Assembly: GCF_023159225.1 (NCBI RefSeq)
Contig: NC_063181.1
Span: forward strand, 10,995,606 to 11,059,605
DNA: 64,000 nt
From: Perognathus longimembris pacificus
Lineage: Eukaryota; Chordata; Mammalia; Rodentia; Heteromyidae
Direction: 5' to 3'
Part shown: positions 1 through 11,349 of the stretch, piece after piece
Position numbering within the stretch: the stretch's first letter is position 1
Layout of the letters: each line of letters opens with the position of its first letter
The notes under the pieces: generated by a model
The model's input: the letters and a program-made list of their open reading frames with translations, nothing else
Database searches by the model: none
Told to the model about the DNA's origin: nothing
Made by a program: the position numbers and the translations under genes

Positions 1-189
1 CGGGGGTGGGTGGAGAAGAATGATGAGCAAGACAACAGTGACATCGTTCATCCTGCCAATGGGCTGCTTGGCCCATCTGGCCTCAGCCTCTTCCTCTCTC
101 ACTCTCCTCCCATAGCAAATGCCAGTGCTGGGCATTTCTTGAGCAAGAAAAAAAGTGGCAGTTTCATGCGGTCCACACTTAGGCAGTGA

Positions 190-520
190 TTCTCTTCCTA
201 TGGCTTCCCACTGCACTTCAAATAAAGCCTCCGATTCTCTTCATTAAGCTCCTCGGCATTCCCGTGCACCTGTTCAGCTCCGTGGCACACAGTGATCTCT
301 CCACGTACATTGAGAACTTGATGGTTTTCCATCTTTCCAGCCCAGGGTCTTGCTCGTTCTGTGCTTTTCCTGGACTTTTCTCTCTCCTCATCTAGTCTCT
401 CATCCTTCAGGTATTGCTGTCAATGTTGGCTCCATAGAAAGCTGCTCCTCACTAGGTCCTTCTGTCCTCTCCTTGCTCTGAGCACCTCTACTCTCTCTAT
501 AAGACCCAATCCTAGCTTGT
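190..520 (+). mobile_element. L2-type LINE remnant (ancient)
   Basis: The stretch reads like the 3' part of an L2 element in sense orientation. It has the 'cctatggcttcccactgc' type opening, then 'tccttcaggtattgctgtcaatgt', which resembles the L2 'cttcaggtctctgctcaaatgt' core, then a 'cctcactaggtccttctgtcc' stretch. Divergence is high and the call is from memory of the consensus. The bases before it (1-190) and after it (520-680) show nothing recognisable. Confidence 0.4.
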
Positions 521-679
521 TTGTGTAGGTCAGTGTCCCTATTGGACACACGTCCCTCTCACAAGGGGTCTTACAGGAAGGGACACAGCAGCCCCTCCCT
601 CTGATTTGTGTTATGGAAGCTTTGCCTTTCTGACCAATGCTTGAAATCTGTGTTGGTGTGTGATATCATTTCTTAGGTC

Positions 680-1240
680 AGGTATATTGCTGCATAATAT
701 ATATACAGTAAAATCCATCTTTTTTTTTTTTTTGGCCAGTCCTGGGCCTTGGACTCAGGGCCTGAGCACTGTCCCTGGCTTCTTCCCGCTCAAGGCTAGC
801 ACTCTGCCACTTGAGCCACAGCACCGCTTCTGGCCGTTTTCTGTATATGTGGTGCTGGGGAATCGAACCCAGGGCCTCGTGTATCCGAGGCAGGCACTCT
901 TGCCACTAGACCATATCCCCAGCCCAAAAAATCCATCTTTTAAGTGTACATGTCTATGGATTTTAGTGAATGCTTAAGGATTATTTCTCTACTCAGGGTG
1001 CAGAAGATGTCAACTATTTCAACAACTTTTTCACACCCTTTGTAGTCGAATTTTCTAAGGCCTCTGCTTTTGGAAACCACTGTTTAGCTTTCTAACCCTA
1101 GAGTTTTACCTACACCATGATGTTATACAAAGAGAATCGTGCTTCAAAGCCTTTGGTCCTGGAATGTTTTCACTGAACACTCTGCATTGGAGACTCATCC
1201 ATCTGACTGTGTTGCCGTTCCTTCATGGCATTTATTCATT
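680..1240 (-). mobile_element. Ancient L1 (L1M-type) fragment, antisense, interrupted by a SINE
   Basis: The T-rich text 'aagtgtacatgtctatggatttt' and the later 'actcatccatctgactgtgttgcc' follow the order of an old mammalian L1 3' end read antisense. A young SINE has inserted into it at 724-925. The match is heavily diverged, so the ends are approximate. Confidence 0.4.
724..925 (-). mobile_element. IDL-Geo dimeric SINE, young subfamily
   Basis: This is a full-length antisense copy. A T-run (the poly(A) tail) comes first, then the Geo right monomer, then the ID-like left monomer ending in 'tatccccagccc'. The insertion is flanked by a 14-bp exact target-site duplication, aaaatccatctttt (710-723 and 928-941). 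It carries the young-subfamily bases 'ttcccgctcaaggc' and 'cgaggc'. It interrupts an older L1 remnant. Confidence 0.93.
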
Positions 1241-1890
1241 ACTTGTGAGCCCAGCACATGTTCTTTCCTTTATGATTGCTGAGCAATCTGCCATCGAAGC
1301 CCTTCTGAGTCAAGTAGAACTTTCATTCTCTCCCATACCACATCCCAAGGCCTGTTGATCCCTCTGCTAACTCTCAGATCCCTTCTTTCTATGCTCTCCC
1401 GACTGCTACCCACGAGTCATTTCTTCCAGGGCTTTTCCCCAGAGCTTTCTATCTGGTCTCCTCATCCTCACGGGGCTCCCATGAGTCACTCCCCTCCCGG
1501 GAAGCACCTCAGTATCTGAGCAGCCCCTACCGGCCCTGAGGCTTCCAGGGAACCTACTCTCATGCCGGCCTTGCAATATCTGAAAAATCCAGAAATCCAG
1601 TCTCCGCATGGAGCTCCTGGTTCCCATTCTCCTGGGACTTCCTTGTTCACACTCCAGTCCTGTCTGGAGAATTAGCCCTGCTTCTGCCTTTGAAATCCCG
1701 CTCTTATCATTGAATCCACCCAAACCTGGATGCTCTGCTTGTGCCCGGTCTTTCTGAGTCCTGGAAAGAAACTCTTGCCAACAGCTGCGCTGATAGCGTT
1801 CTCATCAACATCCCTACTGTTTCTGTGTTCTGTAATTAAAGCTACCTTAAACAGTTACTTCCAGAATGTCAGTAAACTTCATTGAAGCTT
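1240..1890. other. No gene seen
   Basis: This is mixed-composition intergenic sequence. A minus-strand open frame of 105 codons at 1406-1723 has no recognisable domain and is treated as chance. Confidence 0.5.
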
Positions 1891-1918
1891 ATTTAAATAA
1901 ATAAATAAATAAATAAAA
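1891..1918. repeat. (AAAT)n microsatellite
   Basis: About six consecutive AAAT/TAAA units. Confidence 0.85.
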
Positions 1919-2099
1919 ACCAAGGCTAATTAAACCACTTTTCTCACTCACGCGTCTTCCATTCTCTCCTGGGAATTCATAATGATGTTTGGACTCCAGC
2001 TTGCATTTCCCTTTCCTCTGGATGGTGAGGGAGGCCAGGAATGTGCTCAGCTAGGAACAGGAGTGGGGAAAGAGAGGGTGTGCCTTCCCCAGCACTTGA

Positions 2100-2103
<4 letters not shown>

Positions 2104-2142
<39 letters not shown>

Positions 2143-2152
2143 CGTGTGTGTG
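2104..2152. repeat. (TG)n-(CG)n-(TG)n microsatellite
   Basis: A TG dinucleotide run is interrupted near its end by a short CG alternation and then resumes. The alternating purine-pyrimidine sequence is of the kind able to adopt Z-DNA. Confidence 0.9.
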
Positions 2153-2349
2153 ATTCTGGACATTTCTGGAGGATAGCCCAGGGATAGTCTTAGAAGTGTG
2201 CTGCTGGCCCCAAGTCTCAAAGATGAGTCACTGGCAGCCATTTTTACAAGTAACAGAGGCGGGAAAGGGTCTGATTGCATCCGAAGGGTGCATTTCATTA
2301 CCTAGGCAAGCTGCCATTCAGTACTTCCTCCTTAAGATTCCAAGTGGAC

Positions 2350-2460
2350 GAGGATAGATGTGCACACTATAAATCCAAGCACCAAAGAGCCTGAGGCAGG
2401 AGGATCCTGAGTTCAAGGCCAGCCTAGGGGTTATTGCAAGACAATATCTTAAGACAACAA
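2350..2460 (+). mobile_element. B1-type (7SL-derived) SINE monomer
   Basis: The order 'gcctgaggcaggaggatcct', 'gagttcaaggccagcctag', then an A-rich tail with (CAA)n is the 7SL-derived B1 layout in sense orientation. The 5' part is diverged. Confidence 0.6.
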
Positions 2461-3660
2461 CAACAAATATTTAAAATGGCCTGCCCCTCCAAATTCCTAG
2501 AACTCTGGCACTCCATCCTCAGTGATCTCTTCAAGTGCTGGGTGAAAGACAACATGGAGGCTTAGGGTCAGCGGGAATCCATTAATGCTTGATACTTCTT
2601 CCAAAAACACATCCAAAGTTCGGGTAGGAAAGGGTGGTGCAAACAATTGACTTTTATGTTTCCTGCTAGCTGGTAGCGTTAAAAGTTTTTTTTTGCTTCT
2701 GATTTTAACTTTATGCCTTCTTATAATCCCACAATGGCAGTTGGCTTTGATATCATTGCTGTTTGTTGACAAGAGCAGAGTTTAGCAGGATGTAAGCAGA
2801 AGGCGTGGTGCTGTCTTAAAACATTTTCATGGTAAGCCACAGTCTAGAATGGGTATGCCCCACGAGGCAACAGGACCCGGATGGCTGAACTGGCCTTGAG
2901 GCAACAGGACCCGGATGGCTGAACTGGCCTTTGTGGAAGCAATCATCCGAGTCAGTATCTTTCCTGTGTGTCTCATTTAATCTTTTGGATATCACCCCAG
3001 CCCCTATCCAAATGCCATGGTTTAGGGAGGCTCTGGGACTCCCCAAATTCTATCCTCTCACTGCTTAAGAACGATTCAGTAATCCTTTCTTTTTTCTTTT
3101 TTCTTTTTTGGTTCCTTTAGCATATGTTTTGGTTTTCAACTTAAAATGCAAATCCCTTGTTGCAGAAAGAGATTCCTTGCCAGCCATCTATAGGATCAGG
3201 AGGTTGGGAAAAGCTCAAAAAGCTCAAAACTGGATTCCCGAGGGCTTTAGAAAGCAAGAGTCTCGAGGCCAAGTCAAGCATCTATCTCTATTGAGATCAT
3301 GTGGCCGTGGAATTGGGGTTCAGTTGTTGAGCAATGTAAAATTTACACGCAATGATGCAAAGATGGAAAATTCAGAAGGGGACCAACGTGTGCGGTGAGG
3401 AAGCCCGGGTCCCTAGACTTCTTCCCATGGCCCTTGGGTGACACGGGAAGCAACTGTGCTCCCCACAGAGCTGAGCCCTGAGCACCCAAAAGCCACAGGA
3501 GGGAGGTCAAGCTGCTGCTTGGTCATCAGGAATGATGGGAGATGTTCTGTGGAGATTTCCCTCACACACATTGCTCTGTCATCCTCAGTCTTTTCAGTTT
3601 CATTTGCAAATACAGTATTCTTTTCAAGGTTTGTTTAAAAGTTCAGGTTAAAATGCATCC
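2460..3660. other. Intergenic, no gene seen
   Basis: No recognisable coding exon or repeat is visible apart from the exact 34-bp tandem duplication listed separately. A pyrimidine run, (TTTTTTC)n-like, sits at 3084-3110. Confidence 0.5.
2864..2931. repeat. 34-bp perfect tandem duplication
   Basis: The unit starting 'gaggcaacaggacccgg' and ending 'ctgaactggcctt' occurs twice head to tail (2864-2897 and 2898-2931) with no mismatch. The two copies are identical, so the duplication is recent or the locus is a two-unit minisatellite. Confidence 0.97.
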
Positions 3661-4260
3661 CTGTCTAGTGTGAAGGCCTTTTGGGAAATGTGGCCAGTCA
3701 TATCATCACCACCATGAAGACAGCAAAGGAGTTCTCTTGCCCCTAGAAATCATGCTTCTGTTTGTGTTTTGTTGTTTTTGGTTGTTTTCTGCCAATGGTT
3801 TCGCCTTTTCCAGAATGCCTAATGGATGGAATGACGTATTGACGTATCTGTATCTGCACGGCTTTCATTCTGGCCTTTTCTTTCACTGCAATGATGCTTT
3901 GGATGTCTGCCCACAATTGTGTGGATGCAAACTACATTCTTTCCTAGTGATATTTAGCATTGTTCTTTGTCAATCTACTCACTAGTTAACAGATACTTTG
4001 GCTGGGTTCTGAGCTATGGTGATTAGAGCTGCTATAAGTATTGGTGTATGGATTCTTGGATGAGTGTTGCTGTCTTTTCACTGGGTAAATACTCAGGAGA
4101 GGAGTTCCAGGTCATAATGCTAGATAGAAAAGAAAATGGTTTTATATTGGTTTTTAAAATGCCGTACACAGGGAGAATATAATATTCTTTTGTACTCCGT
4201 GATATTTGCCTCAAATCCTATTTCCATGAATACATTTCTGCACAATATTTGAAGCTATAT
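3660..4260 (-). mobile_element. Ancient L1 (L1M-type) fragment, antisense
   Basis: The text 'gagctgctataagtattggtg', then 'atggattcttggatgagtgt', then 'gggtaaatactcaggagaggag' follows the L1 ORF2/3'UTR order on the opposite strand (the region reading '...aatagtgctgctatgaacattgg...' in old L1s). The ends are approximate. Confidence 0.55.
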
Positions 4261-4289
4261 TATTTGAAACCACATTACTAGCATGTTTT

Positions 4290-4400
4290 GATGTTCACTG
4301 CCAAGGGCTGGGATTCTGCCTGTAGTGACCAGTACATGAATAGGTAGGACTGAGCACAGAGGAGGCTCACAGTAAATCTTGGTGAATAAATGAATTCACT
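4290..4400 (+). mobile_element. Possible MIR/L2 3' tail
   Basis: 'gactgagcacagaggaggctc' followed by 'ggtgaataaatgaatt' resembles the conserved 3' core shared by MIR and L2. The match is short and weak. The AT-rich stretch 4400-4930 after it shows nothing. Confidence 0.3.
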
Positions 4401-4929
4401 CATATTACTGCACCTCTGCTTCCTTCTCATCTTATTTATTAAATTTGCATTTCTTTATGATTTATTTTAAATTTACATTTCTTAGTTTCTATTTCTTGGT
4501 TTCATTTTCCCCTAATTAGAAGACAGCTTTACCTTTTCCATAGGGAAATTTTCCATGTTTAGTATTATTGTGTATGCTTATTTTACCTATTGTTTAGTTC
4601 ATTCTTTCTGATTTCTCTGTCCCCATGTCTGTTTCTCTGTCTTTGACTCTCTTTTTCCTTTCTCTTTCATATTTCTTTTTCCTCCTCTGGTTTCGCTATC
4701 CACTGCTTTTCTTTGACCAAGATTTTGGAAAGTATGAATCTTGATTAAACTTTTTCTGGTGGATACCTCAACTTTCAAAAATTCATTAAAATGGCGTCTT
4801 TCTAATTAGCAAAGCAAAGGAAGAAACTGGTCTAAATTGACTTGCTCTTAATGTAAATACTGTCATTTTCTGAAACTGTAGCTGATGGATAATGAAGCTT
4901 ACAGTGATTAATTCATCCAAGGACATTTG

Positions 4930-6020
4930 GTGATGTTATCTTTATTGAAGTATAATTTATACATTAAAAATAGGACACATGTAATATTCACATTTTGATC
5001 AGTTTGTACCTGTGCATAAAACCATGGTAGCCTCATGGCAACCAACATGCAAAGTGTCTGTCATCTCTAAATGTGTCATGTGTTCTTGTGTGTGGACACA
5101 TGTGTGGGTGTGCTCATGTATACTGTGTGCATGTGCAAAGCATGGTTCATGTGGGTCTGGGTATGTATATATGTGTGCCCATGTGCACATGAGCATGTTT
5201 GTGCTTTTGAGTGTGCACACATGTGCCTGTGTTTATACATATGTACATATGGGCATATATTTGGTAGGAATGCATAATATGAAATCTAGGCTTTTTAATG
5301 TTTTTGAAAATACAAAATTGTATTTCGTTGAGTAATACTCCTTTAGAACTTATTTGCCATGCATAGCAGAGACTTTATGCCCAGTGAAAAGTGACTTCCC
5401 ATTTCTCCCTCTGCCAAGTTCCTGGCAACCACTATTCAATTCTCTGTTCTACATTAGACTAATTTAGGTCCTCTTGTAAGTGGAATCATACAGTGTCATT
5501 CTGTAATTAGTCATTTTATTTACCATAAGGTCATCTGAGTACATTCTTGTGCACAAAATTGGTGCACAAAATGAGTACACAAACTGAAAGTGCACATGTG
5601 TATATATAACAAAAATGTTAACTTATGTATGTTCATATATGTGTGTATCTATATACATGTATATCACATATATGTACATACATAAGTATGCACATATATG
5701 TATGTATATATGTATATATATATATACATTGTATGTATCTTGCATTTCCTTTATCCATTCACCTGTAGATAGACTTTGAAGTTGAGTCTATGTTTTGGCT
5801 CTTGCAAATAGTGCTTCAATGAAACTGACATGCAGATTTCTTTTGGAGGCCCTGATTTCAGTTCTTTTGCAAGTACCTACTGAAGTGGGTATTCTGATCA
5901 TAGAATAGTTTTCCTGTCATTGTTGAAGAGCTTCCACAGTGTTTTCCATCATGGCTCTTCCATTTCACTTCCCTCCCAACAGTGTGTGAAGGTTTCAGCA
6001 TCCCCATATCCTTGCCAACA
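4930..6020 (-). mobile_element. Ancient L1 (L1M-type), antisense, with internal TG/TA-rich expansions
   Basis: Read antisense it keeps L1 order: 'tattgaagtataatttatac', 'cctggcaaccactattcaa', 'taagtggaatcatacagtgt', 'ctttatccattcacctgtag', 'ccttgccaacactg'. Two low-complexity stretches interrupt it: a degenerate TG-rich segment at about 5050-5290 and a TA/TGTA segment at about 5580-5735. Short open frames across the TG segment are low-complexity artefacts. Confidence 0.65.
5580..5735. repeat. Degenerate (TA)n/(TGTA)n tract
   Basis: A long stretch of alternating TA, TGTA and CATA steps ends in an eight-unit TA run near 5712-5726. It is low-melting and interrupts the surrounding ancient L1. 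Confidence 0.8.
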
Positions 6021-6440
6021 CTGTAAAATCACTGCTAAGCATTCTAGCAGTAGCGTCTTTGAGAATCACTGCAGCAGAGGAACCTTTCAGCAGAAGAGAT
6101 GTAGGCAACTGGGGAGCAGGGCTATCACTTCGAAGCAGAGGGGAAGTTTTCTCCTTGTCAGATACTACAGAATCATGCAGCTGGCAAGATTTAAAATTAG
6201 CTGTCTTATTAATCCATCTTTCAGAACTAGGTAATTCCAATGGCAATTTGAAACAGATTTGAATTTTAGCAATGAGGGCAGTGCTAGGAAAGCTTGTGCT
6301 TGACCTTCCACAGAGACTCTGTACAGTAGATGTGCTCAGTCGCTGATTTATTTATGCCACATAGTATTCATAAATGATACCATCACTTTGTATCCTCACA
6401 CACATTCAAGTACAATTTGCTACTTTACAATTAAAAACTA
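6020..6440. other. No gene seen
   Basis: Unique intergenic sequence. The overlapping open frames on both strands have no recognisable domain. Confidence 0.45.
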
Positions 6441-6499
6441 ATTTTGTTTGTTTTTGTATTTGTTGCAGTAGAGATTGAACTCAGGTGCCCTTGAACCAT

Positions 6500-6765
6500 G
6501 CTTCTTGTCCTTTCTGTTTATTTATTGATTTAGTCCATCCTAGGGCTTGAACTCAGGATTGAGAACAGTCTCTTGGCTGGTTTTCTCATGGCTCTACCGT
6601 TTGAGCCATAACCCCACTTCCAGCTTTTTGGGGGTGGTTAATTGGAGAGAAGAGTCTCAGGGACCTCTCTGCCCAGGCTGGCTTCCAGCTGCAATACTCA
6701 GCGCTCAGGTACATGAGTAGCTAGAATTACAGGCAGTGAGCCACTGGTGCCTGGCTGCTTCATTC
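6500..6765 (-). mobile_element. Composite SINE: 7SL/B1-like head plus Geo tail (old)
   Basis: Read on the minus strand the order is a 7SL-like head ('cactgcctgtaattctagctac', 'gccagcctgggcag'), the linker 'gactcttctctccaattaac', then a Geo-like half ('ggttatggctcaaacggtagag', 'cctgagttcaagccctagga'). The right half is the one found in IDL-Geo, here attached to a different head. A possible second tRNA-like fragment adjoins at 6455-6500. Confidence 0.65.
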
Positions 6766-6794
6766 GGTTTTGTAGTGTATGCATGCGTATATGT

Positions 6795-6880
6795 GCTGGC
6801 CAACCTGGACTGTGATACACCTATTTTCTGCTTCCCACATGGCTAGGATGATACACACGTACCACCACATCTAGATGATT
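6795..6880 (-). mobile_element. Possible B1 fragment, antisense
   Basis: 'ggccaacctggactgtgatac', then 'cccacatggctaggatgatac', then 'accaccacatctag' matches the order of an antisense B1. It is strongly diverged. Confidence 0.35.
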
Positions 6881-7066
6881 GGGATGGAAGTCTTGTGTTT
6901 GTGCCTAGCCTAGCCATGAACCATAATCTTTCCAACCTCACAGCATCTAGGTAAAAACTAACCTTTTACAGAAAGAGAAAAGGATATTGATGATTCAGAG
7001 AAGCCCGGGTGCCCATTCTTTCATAAACCAAATCTCCTATGTTGATTGAGATGTTATGCTTTATAA

Positions 7067-7909
7067 TCATCGTACTTGCGTTTGCTTATATTGGTAGCAG
7101 CCTTTTTTTCCTCTCCTAAAGGCAGCACTGTCCTGGCTCTGGCAGTCAGCCAGATTCTTATTAATTCTTCTCCATTGAATTGGTTCACATGTTCCTGGAC
7201 CTTTCTCCTCAGCGAGAGGGCTGCAGTGACAGACAGGACAGTCCCCCATCTGGAACTGGTGATGCACACTGTGCGAAGGACACGTGGAGGAGCAGCGGGT
7301 AGTGTGGATTGTCGCTAAGGGCAGAGCACAGGCAGTTGGTACAACCTGTGAGCTCTGGCACTTAGACACACTGTGCTGAATCCCTTCTGTACCACTTCCT
7401 GTGTGCCCTTGGAAGAATGACCCAACATTGCATATGATAACTGGTAGGGAAGCTGGGAGGAAGGAGGGGTTAGCACCAGCCTGGCACAGATACAGACTCA
7501 GTGAAGGATGGCACAATGATGCTCTATTCTGGCGTAGCTGTAAGCCCAGTGCTAGCAATGCCTGGGACAGAGCGTCCAGAGACACAAACTCCTCCATTTC
7601 CTGTGACTCACGTCCTTCCTGCCATGTCCCTACCCAGTCACAGACCACAGCATGACATGATGTTTTGGTCCATGGACTGAATGTATGACACCATATTCCT
7701 GGGGGTGGCAAGCTGTACCACGCAGGTTTGTGGAAGCGTTCTCTGGGGACGGCGAAGCCATGACAAACTTGCCTCACCACGCATTTCTCACAACATATTC
7801 TGTCTTCAGGTGACGCTTGTTTGTACAAAACCCAGCTCTTTAATATTCCCATTTCAGAGTCTCCCCATCTGTTTCTACCACTCATTTCAGATTTTCTTTT
7901 TCCTTCCAT
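7067..7909 (-). other. Unrecognised 280-codon open frame, probably chance
   Basis: This is the longest non-NAT open frame outside repeats. Its translation has no domain, signal peptide or membrane segment that I recognise, and it is rich in Cys, Ser, Gln and Trp, as translated noncoding mammalian DNA often is. The opposite strand is also partly open here (7401-7655, 7681-7959), which points to locally low stop density. A lineage-specific or retro-derived gene cannot be excluded, but nothing in the sequence argues for it. Confidence 0.1.
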
Positions 7910-8261
7910 GGAACACGTGTAAGGAGAAATCCTCCTTATTTCTCAGGACTCTGTGCTAGAAGTACTCATGTAGCCCTGCAGAAATAAGTCCTACTAGGGT
8001 TCTGGCTACCTAGCATCGCAGGCCAGATGCTACCAGGTGTGACTGTTCACCTAAAGCTTCTACTCCACACCCTAGAGCTACTAAGAGCCCTGAGGGTAAG
8101 GTGTGGGGTTAGGGGAGCCAGCAAACAGCCAGCTTGTGGCAGGACCTTCTTCCCTGGCTGGCCAGGACTCATGCGATCTCAGGACAGAAGGCAATTTGCC
8201 TGCATATGGAAGCTCACAGATGTCTTATAAAGTAAGTGGCCATCCACGCCAGCCAGCCTCT

Positions 8262-8366
8262 CAGCGCTCCACAGCCGGCGCGGGTGCCACTGTGACTGTG
8301 GTACCCACATTCTGTTGCCTAGCAACGAAACTTCCCCAGTGATGTCAGAGCCTACCCATTTATAAC
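8262..8366. promoter_or_regulatory. Candidate enhancer/promoter: RFX X-box palindrome with CRE-like site
   Basis: GTTGCCTAGCAAC (8314-8326) is a perfect pair of RFX half-sites (GTTGCC/AGCAAC arrangement with a 1-bp spacer). A CRE-like TGATGTCA lies at 8340-8347 and a TATA-like 'atttataa' near 8357. The stretch just before it ('cacagccggcgcgggtgcc') is locally CpG-containing and GC-rich for this window. No coding exon is visible beside it. RFX sites of this form control ciliary genes and, with an X2/CRE element, MHC class II genes. The role here is inferred from motifs only. Confidence 0.35.
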
Positions 8367-8399
8367 TTGAAATGCTACTGGTAGAAATTACCACCTGGA

Positions 8400-8990
8400 A
8401 CAAGGATTCTGTGTTCACATACTACCTTCTTGAACACATGGGAAGCTACAAATAGCTCAGTGTGTTCCTATCAGATGCTTTTTGTGTATAAGTGGTAGGA
8501 GAGATTAGGAGTAAGCTGGATATGAACTTAAAGAAAAAGAATCAGTAGTTTGGAACTTTCAGCATATGTTGTTCTAAGCACAAAATAGCTAGGATTTTCA
8601 TCACCTGAAGTGTATTTTATTATGTATGCCAGTGATGATATAGATTACATATTCTGGTATTTTTAGTAATGGATTGAAACTGACCTCTCATCATTTTAAT
8701 GTTACAAATATAAACAGAATAAAAACTTAATATTGAATGGGGAAAAAGCATCACTTTAGATATTATTACCTTTTGGATTTTACCTTTCATGTGAGGGTAG
8801 GGAAATAATCTTATTTTCTGGATTTTTGTTTCTATTTGAGAAATTCCTCCTTGCCTAAAATCAACTTTATTACGAGAGAGCAAAATACAGCAAATTTGCT
8901 TAACAAATATTGGCCTAAGCAAATAAATATTGAAGTATAAATTAATTTTTTTTTTATTTTCTAGCCTAGATGACAGAAAGAGTTTTGGTT
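8400..8990. other. No gene seen
   Basis: AT-rich unique sequence without recognisable features. Confidence 0.5.
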
Positions 8991-9118
8991 TACAAGGGTT
9001 TTTCTCCCCCTGAGGCAGGGTCTCCCTATGTAGACCTGCTTGTCCTTGAACTCTCCATCCTCCATCCTCAGACTCTTGGGTGTTGAGGTTACAGGCATAG
9101 ACAACTACATCTAGTTTG
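8990..9118 (-). mobile_element. B1-type SINE, antisense
   Basis: 'ggcagggtctccctatgtag', 'cttgaactctccatcctc', 'ttgaggttacaggcatag' is the antisense B1 layout. It is moderately diverged. Confidence 0.65.
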
Positions 9119-10050
9119 GAAATAAAGTAAACATTGCCTCAGACTGTTTCCGTTTGTTGTTGTTGAAAGTGAAATATCTACCAGGAGAGCTAGACAGAGA
9201 GAGACTGAAAGACAACTCTGGCATTGATCAAGTCAAGGTTAAGAATCTTTCATGCTTGTTTCCAGAAATAGTTGACATTCTTCCTAAAGCTGCAATTTTA
9301 GACAAGGTATTTTTGCTGTCCAGAGGAATTCACCCAGGTCCCCAGAAAATCAGCATATGAAAGCCATCCGTGAAGCACTGTATAAGTGTAAATCCCCAAA
9401 TCAATCTTATTGTCTTTTTGTGCATCAAAAAAAAAAGAGGACTTCAGGACTGCAGGTTAAGGAGGCATTAGAGAAGGCCCGTTAGAGCTGACTGGAGGGA
9501 AAGGGTTTGGGAAGGCTCTCAGTTTAGCCTGTGAAGCCTGTTTTGTCTGCTGAGGAAGCAGCATTGTCCTAGGGTTCTGAGTATGAGAATCAGAACTGTG
9601 GGACTACAGTCTTGTGTTCCTGCTCACCCACCATGTCCAATATACATAGTCTTCAGGATTATTACTATATTTGCTATCCCAGATATTTTAGGAGGCTCTG
9701 GATGGTAGAAATCTGGCACTTTTAATTACCCCCAAACCTGCAAGATGAATAATAATTTCTTAGCCTTCATCTGTAAAAGTGGTTGATTTCCATGACAACA
9801 GCCTTCTGTTTTTGCTGTGTGCATTTGCAGGGCTGGTACTTGGGGAGCACTTTATAGGGACGATACTGTTCAGGTAATTGCTCCCCAATGTGTCCAGACC
9901 ATGAGCTTGTAACTTGAACAAACCAGTCATCATTTTAAAAACTCAGCTATTCTCATGGAAATGATCGAGTTTGTACATGTTACTCTTGGAGCGATACCTG
10001 CACTAAAGAGAAAGCAAAAAGGCTTTACCGAGTCCTAAGAACTGGAGGTG
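9118..10050. other. No gene seen
   Basis: Unique intergenic sequence. Fragments near 9580-9620 and 9755-9785 weakly resemble a split MIR, but not enough to call. Confidence 0.45.
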
Positions 10051-10215
10051 AATGAATTCTGGCTCCTGACTTGGTCAGATTTTGGAATTTGATCTTAAGC
10101 AAATTTGCAAAATCTCCTTCTGCTTGCCTTCTTAATCAGCAAGTTCTAATGCTAATGTCTCCCTCACAGACTCGTTGAAGATGTAACAAAACATTTAACA
10201 TTTAACATTTGATTG
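10050..10215 (+). mobile_element. MIR SINE remnant
   Basis: 'aattctggctcctgacttgg', 'ttaagcaaatttgcaaaatctcc' and 'cagactcgttgaagatgtaac' follow MIR sense order (cysteine-free tRNA-like part, core, then 'gttgtgaggat'-like end). Diverged. Confidence 0.5.
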
Positions 10216-11264
10216 ATTGTACTGGGGTAAAGAATTTCATTACCTATAAGCATTTTATTATTTTACATGTTCATTCCCTCAATATTTTCCCTGAAATCAT
10301 AACTCTAGATTCATAAAGTTAGGCTACTGTGTTCTCAATAACTTTTATTTTTGGTGCCACTGACGTTGGAAGTCAAGGTATGTGCTTATGTTTTACTGCT
10401 TGAGCCAGGTGTCCAGCTCTTAATGATAGCTCTAGAAAGTTCTTGGGGTTAAGTTCTGCTATGGCTTCCTTATATTTCTCTTGCTTACTTCTTTTGTTTA
10501 TATCTCAGCCCAGATCTTTTTAAGGATGAAGACAATGAGGGAGGAAAGAAAAGACAGTATGGAATTTACAAGAAGTTAGCCAGGATGAGAAGAAAGGAAA
10601 TCATCTAGAAAAATGATGGAGTCTTTTCAAATGATTCACTATAAGAACCTTAAGAAACATATAGAAATAATTTGGCAGGGAATATACAGCCTTTGTGAAA
10701 GGAACTTGAGGATGAGACAAAAGCAACCACACAAAACATAAATTCGTCCAGGTTGTTAAGTCTGTAAAGAAGCATTTAACATAGTAAATGTACTCAGTGA
10801 ACATGGAAAAATGCAGAATTGGGAGTGACAAAAATCTGAGGCAGTGAAGTGAAGTGAAGGACCATCCATGGAAATGAGCAGAAAGACATGATACAAAATC
10901 AGTGATAAGAGAAGTAATGATCAATGAGGAGAATAGGAGCATGACCGGCGCACAGCAGAACCTGCGTGCTGGGCTGCACAGGTGTCCAGCCCCAGATGTG
11001 AGCCGACTTCTGGACTGGGATAAACCATAGGTTCATAAAACCTACTTTCCTAATCTCCTCTTCTTTGATTTAAATTTCTCTTTTAGCTTTCAAAAATTGT
11101 TTTGTTGCCTGTAGGGGCTACCATTCCAAATTAGCTTACAAATACTAGGCATCTTAATCGCTATCACTGCTTTCATCATTCTCCTTCATCCTTTCCAATC
11201 CAACCCCTATACCCTCTTCTGGCCTTCAAGCTAATGAACTTTTTTTCATCTGTCATACTACTCA

Positions 11265-11270
<6 letters not shown>
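10215..11270. other. No gene seen
   Basis: Unique intergenic sequence. A stretch near 10340-10425 faintly resembles an antisense SINE but is too diverged to call. The 113-codon minus-strand frame at 10601-10942 has no recognisable domain. Confidence 0.45.
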
Positions 11271-11299
<29 letters not shown>

Positions 11300-11347
11300 T
11301 GTGTGTGTCTGTGTGTGTGAGAGAGAGAGAAAGAGAGAGAGAGAGAG
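11271..11347. repeat. Compound (TG)n-(GA)n microsatellite
   Basis: A TG run with two TCTG interruptions passes directly into a GA run with one AAAG interruption. Confidence 0.92.
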
Positions 11348-11349
11348 CA

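Noticed and set aside
5012..5335. Cys/Val/His-rich frames near 5.0-5.3 kb
   Set aside because: Degenerate TG/CA low-complexity sequence within an ancient L1.
5580..5735. Possible replication origin or matrix-attachment site in TA-rich DNA
   Set aside because: Base composition alone does not support either. The tract is a decayed microsatellite.
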